A stretch of 64,000 nt of DNA from CAYPNF01 sp964411985 (GTDB taxonomy: Bacteria > Verrucomicrobiota > Verrucomicrobiia > Limisphaerales > J093), in contig CAYPNF010000012.1 in the NCBI GenBank assembly GCA_964411985.1, positions 62,001 to 126,000 on the forward strand. The letters are read 5' to 3'. Positions 59,123 to 64,000 of the stretch are shown here, in pieces. The position numbers and the translations under genes are program-made. The stretch's first letter is position 1. Every line of letters begins with the position of its first letter. A model generated the notes under the pieces. The model was not told the DNA's origin. It made no database searches and was given only the letters and a program-made list of their open reading frames with translations.

Positions 59123-61522
59123 TTAATCCCTTGCGGGGCCGCAAAGAAAACCGAACAACGCAGCAGCCGGGGCGACGTTCTGGTGAATCGTGAACTCGCT
59201 ACCCATGGGCGAGCAACGGTTGCTGAACCAGCGTTCGTTGCCTGGCCAGGCATCAATCGCCGGATACAATGTCCCGTGCGGCCAGGCTTGGTCCCACGGT
59301 CCCGCACCCTGGTCCTTCTCCTTGCGCCACGGACTATAAGGAATCAGGCCCGGAGGAAAACGGCCTTTGCCGTTATACCAGGCGTCCATGTGGAAGATCT
59401 GAGTGGGATACCTCGGCCCGAGTCCAGTCACCCAGGTCTGGTTGAGGGAATTGCAGCCGAGGAAGTAGTCGCAGGTCGTGTAGAGCGCCGCGAGATAACG
59501 TTGAGCGTGCTCCGGAGCAGAGGCTCGGGTCAGGGAATAGGCCACAACGCCCTCAAGAACCAGAGGGGTCGTTTGCTGGCCGACCAGCATCGGCATGTAG
59601 AAATCACCACCCCAGCGCAAAGCTCGCTTTTTGGCGGAGGCGAGCAAGACCTGGTCGGCGGTGTGAAGGAGCGCCGATCTCATGCGCTGCTGAACTTCCT
59701 CTCGCGGCACGGTTCTCCCACCGCCCAGCGCGTAAACCGAAGGCCCGTAGGTAGCCTCCTCTCGGAGGAGGGTATCCGCCTTGATCCACTGGGTATCGGC
59801 GATCAGTTGTGATTCATAGGCGGCCTCGCCCGTGAGTCGAAAGAGCGAAGCGGCAGCATAGGCACGCGGATGCCGAAGACTGTTGTTTTCGAGTTGGTCA
59901 TCGGTCGGGCGGGTGTTGGCTTTGGCCCAAGCGTAGGCTTCGCGCGCTTCCCTGGCCCAGTCCACTCCGGCGGGATCCCGTTTCACGCCGGCCAGCTCGT
60001 AGGTATGAGCCAAGTGGGCCGCGGTGCCAGCATAGCGGTAGGTGGACCAGGGATCCTCTCCAGAAACGACCCAAGTGCGCCCCACATCCTCCCAAGAGCC
60101 CTGACCGACGACTCGACCATCAGGCAGCGTCTTCTCGTCGCTCCCGAAGGCATCTCCGGCAACACGAAGACCCACGCCACCGCTTCCCCAGCCCTTGGAC
60201 TGAAGTTCTGCGCGAAGACGCTGGCAGAAACGCGGCAACCAAGCCGCTTCGTCGAGGATATCCGGCACGCCATTGCCGCTTTCGGGAATATTCAGCTCTT
60301 GGTCGCGGAATTTGCCGGGCCCCATTTCGTAAACAAGGAGGAGCTCTTGGGCGACGCGGAGGTGAGTGTAGTAGCCGTCCCAGTCTCCCGCATCCTGGTA
60401 CCAGCCCCAAGTATCATCGAGCGCACCGGGGGAGTCAGCCATTAGTTTCTTCGCATCGCCGCCTTCGCCATCCCATTCCTGCCAGCGAACCCGGGTATAG
60501 CGGAGTTTTCCGGCGAAACCAGGGGTGAGTTTGGGATGATGAGGCGCCGGACGCTCGAACTCTGTGTATGGCTGCTGGAGCGCAATGCCCGACCGATTGT
60601 GGTAAAGCGCACGTGCCACGGTCACGAATGCCGGGCGATAGACATCCCGATCAATCCGAAAAGGCCATGAACAGCCCACCCCCTCGACTGCCACTACGTA
60701 GATGCCTGGTCGTTCGAACTTCGAGAAATCGCACTCCCAGACATCCGCCCCTAGAAAGTTACCGAACGGTAGGGAGTCAGCTTTATGGAATGTCTCGGCA
60801 TTCGTCTTCGACATGCGGAAGTGAATCTGGCTGCTGAAGACCCGCGCCCCGGTGTTCGTCTCCACCAGGTGGAAAGGCCTGCCTTCCCAGGTCGTGAGGT
60901 CCAGTGAACCACGGTCGCCCATCCAATGGTAAAGGTAGGCATACTTCTCAGGGGCCCCCGGCACATAGCCCAGCGTATTCACATGCACTGCCTCCGAGCG
61001 GGCGTGGCCTAGGTCGAACTTGAGCGTCCAATTCGTCCCGTTGCTGGCGAGTCCACCCGTGCTCAATGTGTAAGTACGTCCCTCCTGCATCGCAGTGGGG
61101 AGTTCGAGATAAAGCCAGTGCTCTTGGGTGTGGTCGGGGCGATTGTTCACGGCCCGCCCATTCTCCCACTTGTCCACGAACCAGGCGAAGTCCGTGCCTT
61201 TACTCTTTCGTCCGACGGATTGCGGGACCTGCTTCTCGCGATAGGCTGGATCGTCTGGGCTCGCTACGCCGTAGGTTTCGGGTCGCGAGGCGGCGGTGAC
61301 ATCGAGCGGCTCCGTGACCACCTTCTCCGCACTGCGGGGTTCCCCGCGCTGGTGATGCTGCACGTGGCCGTCGTTGAAGTGCAGCGTCAGAATGCGCTCG
61401 GTGAGTGGCTGGACTTCCACCAACTCGGAGGCCGTTGCGAGCGAATTCATCCAAAACACGAGCGACGCGATGGCCACCCGTGTGGCATGCCGCGGGCTCC
61501 AAGGGCAGTTGCCAGATCCCAT
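59123..61522 (-). CDS. Secreted glycoside hydrolase family 9 enzyme
   Basis: The 799-residue protein has a signal peptide (VAIASLVFWMNSLATAS), an N-terminal Ig-like cellulase domain (to about 300, with VHVNTLGYVPGAPEKYAYLY) and an (alpha/alpha)6 catalytic barrel. The catalytic aspartates are in WYQDAGDWDGYYTHL near residue 379. The region YFLGCNSLNQTWVTGLGPRY and the terminal NRCSPMGSEFTIHQNVAPA hold the conserved binding residues and the general-acid Glu. GH9 enzymes hydrolyse beta-1,4-glucans; endo or exo action cannot be judged. It is transcribed alone. Confidence 0.9.
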   Translation of the reverse strand: MGSGNCPWSPRHATRVAIASLVFWMNSLATASELVEVQPLTERILTLHFNDGHVQHHQRGEPRSAEKVVTEPLDVTAASRPETYGVASPDDPAYREKQVPQSVGRKSKGTDFAWFVDKWENGRAVNNRPDHTQEHWLYLELPTAMQEGRTYTLSTGGLASNGTNWTLKFDLGHARSEAVHVNTLGYVPGAPEKYAYLYHWMGDRGSLDLTTWEGRPFHLVETNTGARVFSSQIHFRMSKTNAETFHKADSLPFGNFLGADVWECDFSKFERPGIYVVAVEGVGCSWPFRIDRDVYRPAFVTVARALYHNRSGIALQQPYTEFERPAPHHPKLTPGFAGKLRYTRVRWQEWDGEGGDAKKLMADSPGALDDTWGWYQDAGDWDGYYTHLRVAQELLLVYEMGPGKFRDQELNIPESGNGVPDILDEAAWLPRFCQRLRAELQSKGWGSGGVGLRVAGDAFGSDEKTLPDGRVVGQGSWEDVGRTWVVSGEDPWSTYRYAGTAAHLAHTYELAGVKRDPAGVDWAREAREAYAWAKANTRPTDDQLENNSLRHPRAYAAASLFRLTGEAAYESQLIADTQWIKADTLLREEATYGPSVYALGGGRTVPREEVQQRMRSALLHTADQVLLASAKKRALRWGGDFYMPMLVGQQTTPLVLEGVVAYSLTRASAPEHAQRYLAALYTTCDYFLGCNSLNQTWVTGLGPRYPTQIFHMDAWYNGKGRFPPGLIPYSPWRKEKDQGAGPWDQAWPHGTLYPAIDAWPGNERWFSNRCSPMGSEFTIHQNVAPAAALFGFLCGPARD

Positions 61523-61554
61523 TGTGCCAGAAGTGGAGGAGGCAGGTGCAGCAG

Positions 61555-61581
61555 TTGAGCCTCCTTCGAGGATAGGCTCAA
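61555..61581. terminator. Hairpin between the lipoprotein and GH9 genes
   Basis: TTGAGCCT/AGGCTCAA (8 bp) encloses CCT/AGG; it lies 47 nt after the lipoprotein stop and 33 nt before the GH9 start on the minus strand. No U-tract is present; it may end the lipoprotein message or structure the GH9 leader. Confidence 0.4.
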
Positions 61582-61627
61582 CGGCTGAATGATGTGTTGG
61601 GACGAAGTAATCCGTAGGCCTTAAACG

Positions 61628-62185
61628 CTACTTCTTCGGAGTCAGGAGGCCGCCGATGGCTTTTCCTGCTTCGTCGGTCGCCTTCTTGACCGCTGCGGCC
61701 TCGATCTGTTTCTGGATTTCGGCTTTGAGGGTGTTCACGAGGCTCTGCTGGTTTGCCGAGAGATTCTGGCTGGTGAGATCATTCAGGATCTTCATGGCTT
61801 CCGCATATTTGTTTTCGCCGGAGAGTTTCTTGGCGCTCTCGATGAGCGAGGCCACCTTGGCGGCTGCGGCGGCCAACTGAGCCTGCTTTTCCGCTTCCGC
61901 CTGCTTCAGAGCCTGGGCTGCTTTCTCCGCTTCTGCCTTTTTCAGAGCTTCGGCTTCGGCCAACTTCTTCGCTTCGGCCGCCTTCAGGGCCTCTGCGGCC
62001 TTTTGCGCATCAGCGGCTTTCTGCGCGTCGATGGCGGAGGTCGAAGGGGTGGTGTTGGTCGGTGTAGTTTGACTGGCGGGAGGAGCCGTCGGGGTGGTCT
62101 CGCTTTTGCCGCAGCCGTTGGTAACGAGGAGGAGTCCGGTTCCGGCCAGAAGAGGCCAAAGGTATTTCATTTTCATAAGACGCAT
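61628..62185 (-). CDS. TolA-like Ala/Lys/Glu-rich coiled-coil lipoprotein
   Basis: The 185-residue product has a lipoprotein signal (WPLLAGTGLLLVTNGC; starts at 62185, 62176 or 62170 all keep it). A Thr/Pro linker is followed by about 60 residues of Ala-Lys-Glu heptads (for example AEALKAAEAKKLAEAEALKK) and a helical C-terminal half with SAKKLSGENKYAEAMKILND, which looks like a TPR. Long charged helices of this kind span the periplasm. No Tol or Pal gene is adjacent, so any link to division or envelope integrity is only analogy. Confidence 0.75.
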   Translation of the reverse strand: MRLMKMKYLWPLLAGTGLLLVTNGCGKSETTPTAPPASQTTPTNTTPSTSAIDAQKAADAQKAAEALKAAEAKKLAEAEALKKAEAEKAAQALKQAEAEKQAQLAAAAAKVASLIESAKKLSGENKYAEAMKILNDLTSQNLSANQQSLVNTLKAEIQKQIEAAAVKKATDEAGKAIGGLLTPKK

Positions 62186-62293
62186 GTTTCTTGGTGGGGC
62201 TATCCTCAGTGGACAACCTACCTAAGTCTAATCCGAATGGGGAGGAATAGCCAGCGGGCATTCCAAGGTGCACTTCGGCGAAACAACCGCGCT

Positions 62294-64000
62294 TCAATCG
62301 AGTGTTCCGGGCAGAGGTCGGTCGCTTTCAACCCCCGTTGGGTTTTTGGGATCCATTTCGGTCGGCCAGTCAAAGGTGCCCTCGCCGGTCTCCTGGGCTT
62401 GCTGTTGTTGAGGATCTAGCGTAGGGGTGGCGAGTTTCATCGCATTCAAGTCGAGCCACAGCATAATCCGGCGGAGGTCCTCAGGCTTGACGCGGTCCGT
62501 GTGCTTGTCCAGCAGAGCTTTTCCCAGTCGAGACCGGGCAAACCCAAACTGCAAGGGCGTGGACCGATACCCGCCGTACGGGCCCATCCCGTCGTTGTTG
62601 TTACTGGCATCGAACCAGTAGCAGTAATCGGACAACTTGGACGTGCCTTGAGGATCCGGGAACGTGGGTGCGGGCAAGTTATAGTCAAAGTTAAGCGGGG
62701 GCTGATTCTTCTCTTTGTGGCACGGCAGACAGGATTTCTGGAACACTGGAGAGACCATGCCAAAGGTCGCCGGGACAGTGCCGCTCACTTCTGGTTCCAG
62801 GGACGATGGGGGGCGGCGGGTTGCCATGGGGACGGCGGCGGCGGCTCGGACCACTTCCCATTTGTCTTCGTGGCAACCTACGCAGGAAAGATTCTCACCC
62901 GGGTGCACATACGTGAGGGATCGCATCGTTTGCACCGCCATTCCCTTCTCGTCCAGGAGTTGAAACAGGAGAGCTCTGCTGACTGGAGCTTCGCAGTAGA
63001 CACTGCCATCCTCTTCGACTGGCACCGTGCCCAGGGAGGCCCGGCAGATGCCACCTTCGCTCCACCCGGTGAATGGCTTTTCGATGTTGCCAGAGCCCCA
63101 GGGACGCGGAAAAACCTGCACGATGCGCATACGCTTGATCTTCACGCTGGCGGGCCAGGGTCGGTCGGTGCGGCGCACGTCACCTACGAGGATGGTGGCG
63201 CGCTTGTGCTCGGGCAGACCGGCCCGCTCGCCCTGGAAAGTAGCGGTGGGGATGATGGGAGGCGAGAGGCGTGGTCGCAGGGGGCGGGCTGACAGGTAGT
63301 AGCCGCCGCCGGCCAGATTGCAGTCACTGAGTAGTTCCCGATTTCCAAAAGCGTCGAGGAGGTAGAGCTTCATCGGGACCTGGGTGTACTCTTCCTGGAG
63401 TCCGCCACGCCCGCCTTCGATCGGGCCCCACGGAGTTAAGTAGAAACTCTCGCTGAGTGGCCAGGGATCGAAATAGGCGCAGTCATTCTTGATCCGGATA
63501 AACGTGATGCCCTGATAGAGCCCGCGACGGGTGTAGGTACCGCACTCGCTGGGGAAAGGGAGACCTTGAGGAACGATCACCTTGACCTGGGAGGTCTTGT
63601 TGTCATCCCGCACCGTGGGATCGATCAGAATGGGAATCCCGTACGGCGGCGCGTGGTGAGTGGACGCGATGGCCATGTACTTCGGAGAGCCGGGGATGCC
63701 GCGCATGAAGTATTCCGCGAAGGGACGATCTCCTCGCCCGTCTCTGGGGCGATCCCCGCACTGGTTCGGTTCAGGGTAATTCCCGTGCAACGAGCGCGGA
63801 TCGCGACCATCAGGGTTGCACACCCACAGGTGGTGGGCGGCGGAGAAGTCGCGGTCGATGTAGTCCCATCGCATGTAGATGAGCCGACCGTGGTTATCCA
63901 CGCTGGGATACCGCTCATTCGTCTCGTGGAAACTGATCCGAATGAGGTCGGATCCGTCCGCGTTCATCGAGTGCATGACGGCCTGGGGCGTAGCCGGCCC
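62294..64000 (-). CDS. HzsA-like c-type cytochrome protein (5' end outside window)
   Basis: The frame is open to the right edge, so at least 568 C-terminal residues are present. The beginning resembles PD40 propeller blades (SMNADGSDLIRISFHETNER, LIYMRWDYIDRDF, LWVCNPDGRDPRSLHGNY). The later part has the phrase MRSLTYVHPGENLSCVGCHE with a haem-binding CVGCH and a second site CLPCH. These match the hydrazine-synthase-alpha-like proteins that are very common in Planctomycetes and Verrucomicrobia without anammox; hydrazine chemistry is not implied. It probably acts outside the cytoplasm in electron transfer or oxidation; the substrate is unknown. Confidence 0.82.
   Translation of the reverse strand, partial: GPATPQAVMHSMNADGSDLIRISFHETNERYPSVDNHGRLIYMRWDYIDRDFSAAHHLWVCNPDGRDPRSLHGNYPEPNQCGDRPRDGRGDRPFAEYFMRGIPGSPKYMAIASTHHAPPYGIPILIDPTVRDDNKTSQVKVIVPQGLPFPSECGTYTRRGLYQGITFIRIKNDCAYFDPWPLSESFYLTPWGPIEGGRGGLQEEYTQVPMKLYLLDAFGNRELLSDCNLAGGGYYLSARPLRPRLSPPIIPTATFQGERAGLPEHKRATILVGDVRRTDRPWPASVKIKRMRIVQVFPRPWGSGNIEKPFTGWSEGGICRASLGTVPVEEDGSVYCEAPVSRALLFQLLDEKGMAVQTMRSLTYVHPGENLSCVGCHEDKWEVVRAAAAVPMATRRPPSSLEPEVSGTVPATFGMVSPVFQKSCLPCHKEKNQPPLNFDYNLPAPTFPDPQGTSKLSDYCYWFDASNNNDGMGPYGGYRSTPLQFGFARSRLGKALLDKHTDRVKPEDLRRIMLWLDLNAMKLATPTLDPQQQQAQETGEGTFDWPTEMDPKNPTGVESDRPLPGTLD

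Noticed and set aside
62294..64000. Anammox-type hydrazine metabolism
   Set aside because: Only the superfamily resemblance is present; no HzsB/C, Hdh or other partner occurs nearby, and such proteins are widespread in non-anammox bacteria.

Overview
The window reads as chromosomal DNA of a Gram-negative bacterium, most likely a Verrucomicrobiota member of the Pedosphaera/Limisphaera type. The evidence is the mix of secreted Gfo/Idh/MocA oxidoreductases with twin-arginine-like leaders, choice-of-anchor-Q beta-helix and thrombospondin-3/LamG surface proteins, an HzsA-like c-type cytochrome protein, GH9 and GH43 glycosidases, GC-rich coding sequence with few clear Shine-Dalgarno sites, and intergenic simple-repeat palindromes of a kind I associate with this phylum. 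No rRNA, tRNA, CRISPR array, insertion sequence or phage gene was recognised. The phylum call is inference; no marker gene was compared.

Layout. 1-13.5 kb: the end of a TPR protein and a small lipoprotein (+) converge on a long minus-strand run. In transcription order that run is Gfo/Idh/MocA oxidoreductase 2, tRNA-dihydrouridine synthase, an ABC exporter (ATPase, FtsX-type permease, HlyD-type adaptor), a hybrid histidine kinase with OB-fold-like sensor repeats, and Gfo/Idh/MocA oxidoreductase 1. 13.8-21 kb: a membrane-fused spermidine-synthase-like protein, a secreted beta-helix protein, a secreted endonuclease/exonuclease/phosphatase-family protein and a ChbG/YdjC-type deacetylase. 21-28 kb: leuA behind what looks like a leucine attenuator (24-codon leader peptide with seven Leu codons, then a perfect terminator hairpin), a GH43 glycosidase 6 nt downstream, a zinc-ribbon Ser/Thr kinase, two small secreted proteins and a DUF6786-like secreted protein. 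28.2-43.4 kb: one uninterrupted minus-strand gene for a 5,046-residue surface protein, almost a quarter of the window. 43.6-50.4 kb: a pabA/trpG-type amidotransferase, then a complete MacAB-TolC-like operon whose adaptor carries EF-hand calcium loops and whose long leader has an ECF-sigma-like promoter and a hairpin. 50.4-51.4 kb: simple repeats and a head-to-head pair encoding a small protein and a minimal kinase-like protein. 51.6-58 kb: an envelope and DNA-repair block (lytic transglycosylase, DUF374 acyltransferase, ruvA, ruvC, and divergently a four-gene MCE/Mla lipid-transport operon). 58-64 kb: histone-deacetylase-like hydrolase, GH9 glucanase, Ala/Lys/Glu-rich lipoprotein and the HzsA-like protein cut by the window edge.

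Together the genes describe a cell that degrades polysaccharides (GH9, GH43, deacetylase, oxidoreductases), invests heavily in surface and envelope proteins, and has two MacB-type export systems and one MCE lipid-transport system. The least ordinary elements are the leucine attenuator, the giant protein with its internal duplications, the EF-hand efflux adaptor, the kinase-like two-gene module and three families of palindromic intergenic repeats, one of which sits inside the MCE operon.
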